Below are positions 49,761 to 55,802 of a stretch of 55,802 bases of DNA, piece after piece (position 1 is the stretch's first letter; each line of letters starts with the position of its first letter). The stretch spans positions 1 through 55,802 of the forward strand of contig JRUP01000037.1 in assembly GCA_000773965.1 (NCBI GenBank), in the 5' to 3' direction. Source of the stretch: Enterobacter cancerogenus (GTDB lineage: Bacteria; Pseudomonadota; Gammaproteobacteria; Enterobacterales; Enterobacteriaceae). A program made the position numbers and the translations under genes. Under the pieces are notes generated by a model. The model had not been told where the DNA came from. It was given only the letters and a program-made list of their open reading frames with translations, and ran no database searches.

Positions 49761-50312
49761 TCACACTTTATTTTTATAATTAAAGCTGATCTGCGAATTC
49801 TGTTCTCGTGGCAGACGCCGCGCCTCCAGATATACCGATTTCCAATACGGATTATTCAGTGAGGAGCGCATCACGCCCTGGCTAACCGAAGCGTGGAGGA
49901 ATTGGTGGTCGGTGTCATAAAAGCCAACATGTAACTCGTGTTTGATACGAAAGAACACTAAATCACCGGGTTGCAGGTGCGCCTTATCAACCGGCTGCCC
50001 CATGGCAATTAATTCGCGCGTTGTGACACGATCCATTGGAATATTGAAACGATCTTTTAAGGTTCGCCAGACAAAACCGGAGCAATCCACACCGTTTAAT
50101 TGCGTGCCGCCCCACTGATATTTGGTGCCTTCCCATGAGTGCATCTGGTCGTGTAATGCCGCGATCACGGGAATCAAATCGGGTTGCTTACCACCATCGG
50201 TTGAAGCATCGACACTCTCTTCCGCAGGTGCATGAGAAGTTTTGGAAGAGCAACCTGCCAGGGTAATAACAAACAGACAGGCGATAAATTTTCTGGCCGC
50301 AGAGTTGATCAT
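49761..50312 (-). CDS. NlpC/P60 family lipoprotein (peptidoglycan endopeptidase type)
   Basis: The 183-residue protein has a lipoprotein signal ending TLAGC (lipidated Cys21). After a short linker comes an NlpC/P60 domain with the catalytic Cys in GVDCSGFVW (near residue 86), the His in HVGFYDTDHQFLHAS and GDLVFFRIKHELHVG nearby. Family members cut stem-peptide bonds in murein at the outer membrane; NlpC and YafL are the E. coli relatives. It is convergent with fhuE and followed by their shared terminator. No functional partner is adjacent. Confidence 0.88.
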   Translation of the reverse strand: MINSAARKFIACLFVITLAGCSSKTSHAPAEESVDASTDGGKQPDLIPVIAALHDQMHSWEGTKYQWGGTQLNGVDCSGFVWRTLKDRFNIPMDRVTTRELIAMGQPVDKAHLQPGDLVFFRIKHELHVGFYDTDHQFLHASVSQGVMRSSLNNPYWKSVYLEARRLPREQNSQISFNYKNKV

Positions 50313-50575
50313 GAGATGACGTTTTCGCTGAGGGAGACAGTGGTTAGAGATTTATACCGCAAAAAAGTTGCAAAAATAAATAGCTCGCCGCTGAATTCTT
50401 TTAATCCCCTTCTTTTTTACTTAAGTTTACGCAAAGGTAACATCATGTATTTGGGATAAAAATTATATATTCCTTCGCCAATTTTCGCTTTGGAGGTTAT
50501 TAATTCGCCCAACTCTGCTGCTATTTCATCCCACCATCAGCATCTGTCTGCCGATGGTGGCAAGCGGGCATCATT

Positions 50576-52093
50576 TTATTGTTTGGATTGACTGCGTAAC
50601 GGCGACTCTGGCAGGAATAATGACAGAATAAAGGCCAGCGCCATCACCACCGCCGCCATCTGGAATGCCGCATGTACCGCTGCGCTAAATACCTGCAAAT
50701 ACGCTTGTTGTACATCATACGGCAAATGGTGCACGGCATTCGGGTCCAGCGTGGCGGGCAATACATCGCCCTTTTCCACCAATTCAGTCAAACCCGATTT
50801 CAAGACGTGACTAAACATCGCGCCAAACAGCGCCACCCCGATTGAACCGCCCACCGAACGGAACAACGTGACAGAGGATGTGGCGACGCCAATACGGTCT
50901 GGTGTCACACTGTTCTGAACGGCCAGCACTAACACCTGCATTACCATCCCCATGCCCATTCCGAGCACGCAGGCGTAGAGATAAATCTGCCACAACGCAG
51001 ATTGCAGGGTGAGCGTCGTCATAAGAGCCATCCCGACGGTTGCCAGCAGTGTTCCGCCAATCGGGAACAGACGATAGCGACCGGTACGACTGATGATGCG
51101 TCCGCTGATAATCGATGTCACCAGCAGCCCACCCATCAGCGGTAACAATTGCAATCCGGCTTCAGTCGGGGTTGAGCCCTTCACCACCTGCAAATAGAGC
51201 GGCAGGAAAGTGACACTGCCAAACAGCGACATCCCGACAATAAAAGCCATTAAACTCGAAAGCGAAAAACTGCGATTACGGAACAGCCCAAGCGGAATAA
51301 TCGGTTCCCATGCACGACGTTCTTCGTAGATAAAGCCAATCACCCCGACCAGACCAAACGCCAGGATGCACCACAACTGCGGGTCGCTCCATGCCCGCAA
51401 CGTACCGCCTTCACTGGTAAACAGGGTGATACCCACTAGCGCAAGACTCAGGCAAACAGCACCGGGATAATCAATCTCATGCGGTTTACGTTTGTTATCG
51501 GCTTTAAACACCGCATTAATAATCAGCAGCGCAAACAACCCTAACGGTAAATTGATATAGAAAATCCAGCGCCACGAGGCGTGCTGGACGATGAAGCCCC
51601 CCAGTAATGGCCCCACCACGGTCGCCAGACCGAAAACACCGCCAAAGAGTCCCTGGTATTTACCGCGTTCAGCTGGCGGAATAATATCCGCGACGGCCGC
51701 CATACTGACCACCATCAGTCCGCCACCGCCGAGACCTTGCAGCGCGCGGGTAAAGATCAGTTGCTCCATATTTTGCGCCAGACCACACAGTGCCGAGCCG
51801 ATGAGAAACAAGATGACCGAGATTTGTAGCACCGTTTTACGGCCAAACAGATCGCCGAACTTGCCGTAAAGCGGGACAACAATCGTCGAGGCCAACATGT
51901 AGGCCGTGACGATCCAGGACAGCCGATCAAGCCCGCCCAATTCACCCACAATGGTTGGCAGTGCTGTCGAGACGATGGTCTGGTCAAGGGCGGAAAGCAG
52001 CATGACCAGCATCAATGCGCCCATCAGCAAGCGGACGGAAGGAAGACGCTCTTCTCCACTGCCTGAGTGCGGCACAAGTGTTTTGGGTTTCAT
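50576..52093 (-). CDS. MFS multidrug efflux transporter, DHA2 (14-helix) family
   Basis: The ATG at 52093 gives 505 residues (a TTG at 52105 is possible). It has about 14 helices with the DHA2 signatures LDQTIVSTALPTIVGELGG (helix 1) and GKFGDLFGRKTVLQ (motif A), plus QGLGGGGLMVVSMAAVADIIPPAERGKYQG (motif C region). These proteins expel drugs and toxic metabolites using the proton gradient. It is divergent from a TetR repressor 80 bases away, with an inverted repeat between them, the classic efflux-pump arrangement. It is the second DHA2 pump in the window, unrelated in position to the one at 1760. Confidence 0.9.
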   Translation of the reverse strand: MKPKTLVPHSGSGEERLPSVRLLMGALMLVMLLSALDQTIVSTALPTIVGELGGLDRLSWIVTAYMLASTIVVPLYGKFGDLFGRKTVLQISVILFLIGSALCGLAQNMEQLIFTRALQGLGGGGLMVVSMAAVADIIPPAERGKYQGLFGGVFGLATVVGPLLGGFIVQHASWRWIFYINLPLGLFALLIINAVFKADNKRKPHEIDYPGAVCLSLALVGITLFTSEGGTLRAWSDPQLWCILAFGLVGVIGFIYEERRAWEPIIPLGLFRNRSFSLSSLMAFIVGMSLFGSVTFLPLYLQVVKGSTPTEAGLQLLPLMGGLLVTSIISGRIISRTGRYRLFPIGGTLLATVGMALMTTLTLQSALWQIYLYACVLGMGMGMVMQVLVLAVQNSVTPDRIGVATSSVTLFRSVGGSIGVALFGAMFSHVLKSGLTELVEKGDVLPATLDPNAVHHLPYDVQQAYLQVFSAAVHAAFQMAAVVMALAFILSLFLPESPLRSQSKQ

Positions 52094-52110
52094 ATCAGAC
52101 ACCAATTGAA

Positions 52111-52132
52111 ATTAATTAAATACACAATTAAT
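52111..52132. promoter_or_regulatory. TetR-operator candidate, efflux pump/TetR pair
   Basis: ATTAATT (52111-52117) and AATTAAT (52126-52132) form a perfect 7-bp inverted repeat with an 8-base spacer in the 80-base divergent promoter region. Form and place fit a TetR dimer site. Confidence 0.6.
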
Positions 52133-52172
52133 ATTGATCGAAGTCTGACATGAAACAAGTGAGCGCGTAAAG

Positions 52173-52838
52173 ATGACCGCACAAAAAGTCCCTGCTGATG
52201 ATAAGGCAACCATTGCCAAACCTCGCCGTCCTGGGCGTCCGCGTGGCGGTGCCATCTCTGCACAACAGCGCGAGCATTTATTGGATATCACGCTGGCACT
52301 TTATGCCGAAAGCGGCATCGCTGAAACCTCGCTGAATGCAATCGCTCGTAAGGCTGGCGTGAGTCCGGCGATGCTCAACTATTACTTTCAGTCGCGCGAA
52401 TCGTTGTTAGATGTGGTGGTTGAGGAGCGCTTTTTACCGTTACGCCAGCGGCTGGAAGCACATTTTGATGGGGAGATAAGTGACCCTGTCACCACATTCA
52501 GTGGATTCATCCGTGAAATCGCTGATATCGTTCTGAACAACGACTGGTTCGCCCCATTATGGATGCAAGAAGTCACCAGCGGTTCGCACGGCTTAGGTCA
52601 ACACATCAAAGAACGTTATGGACATGCGGGACGCGACAAAGTCAGGACGTTGATTGTGCGCTGGCAACAGCAGGGTTTATTGAATGCAGCGTTGAATCCC
52701 GATTTGCTGATGACCTCCATCCTGAGCATGATACTCGTGCCCTTCACACGCTTCGCCAATGAGACGGAGTTTGATACGGAACTGATTGTACAGCACACAC
52801 TTAGCCTGTTCTGCCAGGGAATCCGCCCGGTCAGCTAA
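52173..52838 (+). CDS. TetR-family repressor
   Basis: The 221-residue protein has a basic N-terminal extension (KPRRPGRPRGGA), a TetR helix-turn-helix (about 30-75, with YAESGIAETSLNAIARKAGVSPAMLNYYFQSRESLLD) and a helical ligand-binding C-terminal domain (about 85-215). It is divergent from the DHA2 efflux gene and is the expected ligand-released repressor of both. The ATG has no strong ribosome site, and the promoter region is only 80 bases. Confidence 0.88.
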   Translation: MTAQKVPADDKATIAKPRRPGRPRGGAISAQQREHLLDITLALYAESGIAETSLNAIARKAGVSPAMLNYYFQSRESLLDVVVEERFLPLRQRLEAHFDGEISDPVTTFSGFIREIADIVLNNDWFAPLWMQEVTSGSHGLGQHIKERYGHAGRDKVRTLIVRWQQQGLLNAALNPDLLMTSILSMILVPFTRFANETEFDTELIVQHTLSLFCQGIRPVS

Positions 52839-52894
52839 CCCGTTTTCTGCCTCGCAACTACACTGTTGAAATGACATTCAGCGAGCAGGAAAAG

Positions 52895-53362
52895 ATGATG
52901 ATTTTAGATGCCGATACCGATTTACAGCTTGAGCGTACCCTGCAAGTACCGGCCGATGTGATTTGGCGCTGCTGGACCACACCAGAACATCTCAAGCACT
53001 TTTTCGTGCCTAAGCCTCATAAGTTAGTCAGTTGCGATATCGATCTGCATCCTGGTGGTCGGTTCAACACGATTTTTGAGGTGGAGGGGAATGAAATTCG
53101 CAACGAAGGGGTATTTCTGGAACTGATACCTGGTCGGAAGCTGGTTTTTACCGATACCTATACTGAAGGATGGAAACCTGCTGAGCATCCTTTCATGACC
53201 GCAATATTGCTACTGGAACCGCTCAATCCCCATGCGACCCGCTATGTTGCCATTGCCAGGCATCGCAACGCTGAAGCGCGCGCCGAACATGAAAAAATGG
53301 GCTTTCATAGCGGCTGGGACATGGTTGCCGATCAGCTTGAGTCCTATGCCCAGATGCTTTAA
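52895..53362 (+). CDS. SRPBCC-fold protein (AHSA1/ATPase-activator-like)
   Basis: The frame opens at 52871, but AGGAAAAG sits just before the ATGs at 52895 and 52898; from 52895 the product is 155 residues. It is a single START-like/SRPBCC domain: LERTLQVPADVIWRCWTTPEHLKHFFVPKP at the front, DIDLHPGGRFNTIFE and EIRNEGVFLELIPGRKLVFTDTY in the middle, and MGFHSGWDMVADQLESYAQ at the end, the AHSA1 arrangement. Such proteins bind hydrophobic ligands. Function is unknown. It follows the TetR gene by 57 bases and may be co-transcribed. Confidence 0.85.
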   Translation: MMILDADTDLQLERTLQVPADVIWRCWTTPEHLKHFFVPKPHKLVSCDIDLHPGGRFNTIFEVEGNEIRNEGVFLELIPGRKLVFTDTYTEGWKPAEHPFMTAILLLEPLNPHATRYVAIARHRNAEARAEHEKMGFHSGWDMVADQLESYAQML

Positions 53363-53406
53363 TGGGCACCTGCGGTTTTCTTGATAATGTGCCTACTTAA
53401 AGGCTC

Positions 53407-53574
53407 ATGGGCAATGAAGCTTTACTTAAATTCCTTGAACCAGGATTGACCTACTACTTCAATAAAAACATGAAGACCTTCGTGGCCTACAAGATCAACC
53501 TGCTGGACGATAATAACAAACTGGGTCTGCCAAATGATGACCAGGTAGCATTGGGTCTGGTGTATCAGTTCTAA
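53407..53574 (+). pseudogene. C-terminal fragment of an OmpC/OmpF-type porin
   Basis: A 55-codon frame ends at TAA 53572. From residue 11 onward it reads [20 protein letters not shown], then NLLDDNN and a [12 protein letters not shown] terminus, which is the last two strands of a general porin, including the terminal Phe. The rest of the roughly 360-residue porin is absent; the frame starts shortly after a stop at 53398. A complete porin-style terminator follows. It is a remnant left by deletion or recombination and could not form a barrel. Confidence 0.85.
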
Positions 53575-53581
53575 TATTTTG

Positions 53582-53605
53582 AAAGGCCAGCAATGCTGGC
53601 CTTTT
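53582..53605 (+). terminator. Terminator of the porin remnant
   Basis: AAAGGCCAGC and GCTGGCCTTT form a perfect 10-bp stem with an AAT loop and trailing T residues, seven bases after the porin-fragment stop. Confidence 0.88.
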
Positions 53606-53639
53606 TCGACTACTCGCAGTTAAGTTTGCCACGGGTCAA

Positions 53640-53978
53640 TTACTCGATCACTAATTGGACCTTTTTGCCCATTGCCGCAACCATACCCACCAACGAATCA
53701 ATGGTAAATTTTTCTGTTTTAAGATTAACCACATCAGAAACTCGTGGTCTGGAAACGTGCAGGATCTTTGCCGCTTCAATCTGCTTATGGCCACTTGCCG
53801 TCATCCATTCAGAAATTTCAGTCATTAGCTGCTTCTTTAATTCGTCGGCTCGGTTAATTTCTTCACGAGATTGTGTCAGAAGGGAGTCCGCTTCAGCCGG
53901 TTCAAATCCGAGATCAGCAAAAATATTGCTGCCCGCTTTGGTGATATGCCGCGACTGGGTATCGATTTTATCGGTCAT
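53640..53978 (-). CDS. XRE-type antitoxin (HigA-like)
   Basis: The 112-residue protein has a C-terminal Cro/XRE helix-turn-helix (about 55-100, with TASGHKQIEAAKILHVSRPRVSDVVNLKTEKF) preceded by a helical N-terminal extension. This is the HigA/COG5606 pattern of antitoxins paired with Gp49/RelE-like toxins. The start ATG overlaps the stop of the upstream toxin frame as ATGA, the usual toxin-first order of hig loci. It would bind the toxin and autoregulate from the palindrome at 54344-54363. The gene looks intact. Confidence 0.85.
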   Translation of the reverse strand: MTDKIDTQSRHITKAGSNIFADLGFEPAEADSLLTQSREEINRADELKKQLMTEISEWMTASGHKQIEAAKILHVSRPRVSDVVNLKTEKFTIDSLVGMVAAMGKKVQLVIE

Positions 53979-54316
53979 GTTAGTTTTCTCCGTTCTTCGA
54001 TAACTGCTTTATAACGCTCGATGATTATATTCACATCTTTGGGGCTGGTTTGTTGTGTTTTCTTTTGAAAGGCATGTATGACATAAATGGCTTCAACAAA
54101 TTTTGCCACATAAACGACGCGTTATTCGCCATCATCGCCTTTTATTTTGATCTCAATAACACCTGTTCCCCAGCGATTTACAGCCTTGTAGTGAGTGGGA
54201 TTATGCCCATTTTGAATTTTGTGAAGTTCAAATCCAACGTCCTTTTTCACCTCATTGGGGAACATTTTGATGTCCTCCAGCGTTGTACCACGCCAGTCTA
54301 AATCCTTTTCATCCAT
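53975..54316 (-). pseudogene. HigB/Gp49-type toxin gene with internal stop codon
   Basis: The ATG at 54316 has GGAG about nine bases upstream. The frame reads MDEKDLDWRGTTLEDIKMFP and, further on, KAVNRWGTGVIEIKIKGDDGE, then meets TAA at 54122-54124 (codon 65). Read through, it continues RVVYVAKFVEAIYVIHAFQK and a KT-rich tail to a TGA at 53975 that overlaps the antitoxin start. In the family the residue at the stop is normally tyrosine in the conserved GEYRVVY motif, so one base change (TAC or TAT to TAA) explains it. The toxin should be inactive; the missing part holds core RelE-fold strands. Confidence 0.85.
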
Positions 54317-54343
54317 TTCTGTGCGCTCCACACCACTCCATTT

Positions 54344-54363
54344 GTGTATAAAATATTATACAC
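54344..54363. promoter_or_regulatory. Operator palindrome of the HigBA-like locus
   Basis: GTGTATAA and TTATACAC are perfectly complementary around AATA, 28 bases upstream of the toxin start. Autoregulatory palindromes in this position are typical of hig loci. Confidence 0.7.
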
Positions 54364-54393
54364 ACCTAAGTGTACGGAACAAACTTCAGGCAA

Positions 54394-54416
54394 TAAAAAA
54401 CCCCGCATTTGCGAGG
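54394..54416 (-). terminator. Terminator of the glutamate dehydrogenase gene
   Basis: On the minus strand CCTCGC and GCGGGG pair around AAAT, followed by six T residues, 21 bases after the dehydrogenase stop. Confidence 0.82.
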
Positions 54417-54436
54417 CTTCTCTCAAACTAATGTGT

Positions 54437-55708
54437 TTACGGATACAACCCGCGATCCTTCCTTGCCAGCAGAATTCGCTCGCAGGCAACGGCGTAAGCT
54501 GCCGTACGCAGCGTCACGTTGAGCGCATCGGCTTTCTGCCACACCGTTTCAATCGCGTGCTGCATAATGCTGTCCAGCCGTTGATTGATCTCCTCTTCGC
54601 TCCAGAAGAAGCTGGAGAAATCCTGCACCCATTCGAAGTAACTCACCGTCACGCCGCCCGCATTCGCAATCACATCTGGCACCACAGCAATGCCGCGTTG
54701 CTGCAAGATATCATCCGCTTCCGGTAGCGTTGGGCCATTTGCCCCCTCAATGATCAGGCGACACTGAAGCTGGTTGGCGCGTTCAGCAGTGATCTGCCCT
54801 TCCAGCGCAGCAGGCACCAGAATGTCGTAAGGCTGTGTCCAAAAATGTTCATCCGCTATGGTGTCAGCACCCGGGAAGCCCGCGATACTACCGTGAGCCT
54901 GCTGCCACGTCTGTAACGCCGGGATATCCACTCCGCTGGACAAATACAATGTGGCTTTGTGATCCTGCACCGCCACCACTTTCGCCCCCAGCGCATGGAA
55001 CAGTTCGGCGCTGACGCTACCAACGTTACCAAAACCCTGCACCGCTACGCGGCTGTTCGCGACGTCAATCCCCAGTTTCTCTGCCGCACGGCAGCCGGTG
55101 ACAAACACGCCTCGCCCCGTAGCTTTGACGCGCCCCAGTGACCCGCCCAGATGCACCGGTTTGCCGGTCACTACGCCGGTGGTAGTGGCGCCAACGTTCA
55201 TCGACCAGGTATCCATCATCCACGCCATTACCTGCGCGTTGGTTCCAACATCAGGGGCGGGAATATCCTGTTGTGGACCAATCATATTGCCGATCTCGCT
55301 GGTATAGCGCCGGGTTAAACGCTCCAGCTCTTTCTGGGATAAGGTTGCCGGATCGACACGCACGCCGCCTTTTGCTCCGCCAAACGGCAAATTCAGTGCG
55401 GCGCACTTCACCGTCATCCATGCAGAGAGCGCCATCACCTCCTGCAACGTCACATCAGGATGGAAACGCACCCCACCCTTACCCGGCCCACGCGACAAAT
55501 TGTGCTGCACGCGATAACCCTCAAAATGACGCACTGAGCCATCATCCATTTCCAGAGGGATATCAACGATTAATGCCCGCTTCGGATGCGTCAACGTATC
55601 GGCCCAGCGGCTAAGATCGCCCAGCAGTGGCAACACGCGTTCAACCTGCGTCAAATACGTTGACCAGGCTGAGTGACAGTCGCCTGTCACATAGGAAAGT
55701 TCAGACAA
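54437..55708 (-). CDS. Glutamate dehydrogenase, RocG/GudB-like
   Basis: The 423-residue protein is a hexameric Glu/Leu/Phe/Val dehydrogenase. Key parts are [18 protein letters not shown] (substrate lysine), [18 protein letters not shown] (second catalytic lysine), [12 protein letters not shown] (catalytic Asp) and the Rossmann motif [29 protein letters not shown] near the end is typical. Length and the SYFEWVQ segment fit the RocG/GudB type rather than the 447-residue E. coli GdhA, so a catabolic role (glutamate to 2-oxoglutarate and ammonia) is likely. It is monocistronic. Confidence 0.9.
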   Translation of the reverse strand: MSELSYVTGDCHSAWSTYLTQVERVLPLLGDLSRWADTLTHPKRALIVDIPLEMDDGSVRHFEGYRVQHNLSRGPGKGGVRFHPDVTLQEVMALSAWMTVKCAALNLPFGGAKGGVRVDPATLSQKELERLTRRYTSEIGNMIGPQQDIPAPDVGTNAQVMAWMMDTWSMNVGATTTGVVTGKPVHLGGSLGRVKATGRGVFVTGCRAAEKLGIDVANSRVAVQGFGNVGSVSAELFHALGAKVVAVQDHKATLYLSSGVDIPALQTWQQAHGSIAGFPGADTIADEHFWTQPYDILVPAALEGQITAERANQLQCRLIIEGANGPTLPEADDILQQRGIAVVPDVIANAGGVTVSYFEWVQDFSSFFWSEEEINQRLDSIMQHAIETVWQKADALNVTLRTAAYAVACERILLARKDRGLYP

Positions 55709-55743
55709 ACTGACCTCCAGATTTTACTGTCAGGATAGAAAAT

Positions 55744-55765
55744 GCCGCCAACGGCAGAATGGCGG
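55744..55765 (-). terminator. Terminator of the gene entering from the right edge
   Basis: GCCGCC and GGCGGC pair around an 11-base loop, with ATTTTC following on the minus strand, 14 bases after the stop of the partial gene. Confidence 0.55.
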
Positions 55766-55778
55766 CGAGAGGATTGGT

Positions 55779-55802
55779 TTAGTCGTGCAGGCCGAGTTTT
55801 TT
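55779..55802 (-). CDS. C-terminal end of an unidentified gene, partial
   Basis: A minus-strand frame entering at the right edge ends KKLGLHD before TAA at 55779-55781, with a hairpin terminator downstream. Seven residues are too few to name a family. The call rests on the terminator and on the otherwise unexplained sequence. Confidence 0.35.
   Translation of the reverse strand, partial: KKLGLHD

Overview
The window looks like accessory-rich chromosome, or possibly megaplasmid, of an enterobacterium close to Pantoea or Erwinia (Erwiniaceae). The reasons are clear enterobacterial orthologues (RcnA, Blc, FhuE, a YncE-like propeller, MacAB, CcdAB, small YhcN/DUF1471 proteins) next to tandem membrane-bound gluconate-dehydrogenase operons, which are typical of ketogluconate-producing Pantoea/Erwinia. 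No rRNA, tRNA, CRISPR array, transposase or integrase was seen. Mobility is suggested instead by toxin-antitoxin pairs, gene remnants and repeated DUF1471 cassettes.

Layout. 1-9.9 kb: the 3' part of rcnA, a DUF1289 gene, a divergent LysR/DHA2-efflux pair, a PEBP-like secreted protein, a LacI-type sensor protein without its DNA-binding domain, a LysE exporter, a NUDIX hydrolase, a decayed glyoxalase-like remnant, a DUF1428 gene, a frameshifted membrane-protein gene, the lipocalin Blc, a possible outer-membrane barrel protein and an alpha/beta hydrolase. 10-14.6 kb: an ABC-F ATPase preceded by a 27-codon leader ORF, and a minus-strand operon of cytochrome b561, TPR protein, ECF sigma and anti-sigma. 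14.8-21.2 kb: macAB, then an RpiR regulator divergent from a PTS IICB plus nanE pair, a short route for N-acetylmannosamine without a kinase.

21.2-32.9 kb is the most unusual part. Four YhcN/DUF1471 paralogues lie in one orientation at 21.3, 25.0, 31.1 and 31.7 kb, with shared terminators and 5'-UTR hairpins and, in three of them, a shared upstream palindrome. Two nearly identical copies bracket a 6-kb catabolic module: a ManD/GlucD-type sugar-acid dehydratase, a GntR regulator, an IdnO-like reductase, an MFS sugar-acid transporter and an IdnD-like dehydrogenase. Inferred flow is L-idonate to 5-ketogluconate to gluconate to 2-keto-3-deoxygluconate, with a DHDPS-family aldolase candidate nearby. 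An IclR/MFS pair and an intact ccdAB lie between copies 1 and 2.

33-40.1 kb: two head-to-tail three-subunit gluconate/ketogluconate dehydrogenase operons (Tat small subunit, FAD subunit, triheme cytochrome c), which would supply the ketoaldonates that the idonate module could use. 40.4-45.9 kb: an inositol-type operon (MFS permease, Gfo/Idh dehydrogenase, a lone PTS IIA, a TIM-barrel isomerase) with a divergent AraC regulator. 46-50.3 kb: Fur-box-associated yncE-like and fhuE genes and an NlpC/P60 lipoprotein. 50.5-55.8 kb: a DHA2 efflux/TetR pair, an SRPBCC protein, a porin C-terminal remnant, a HigBA-like pair whose toxin has a nonsense codon, a RocG-type glutamate dehydrogenase and the tail of one more gene.
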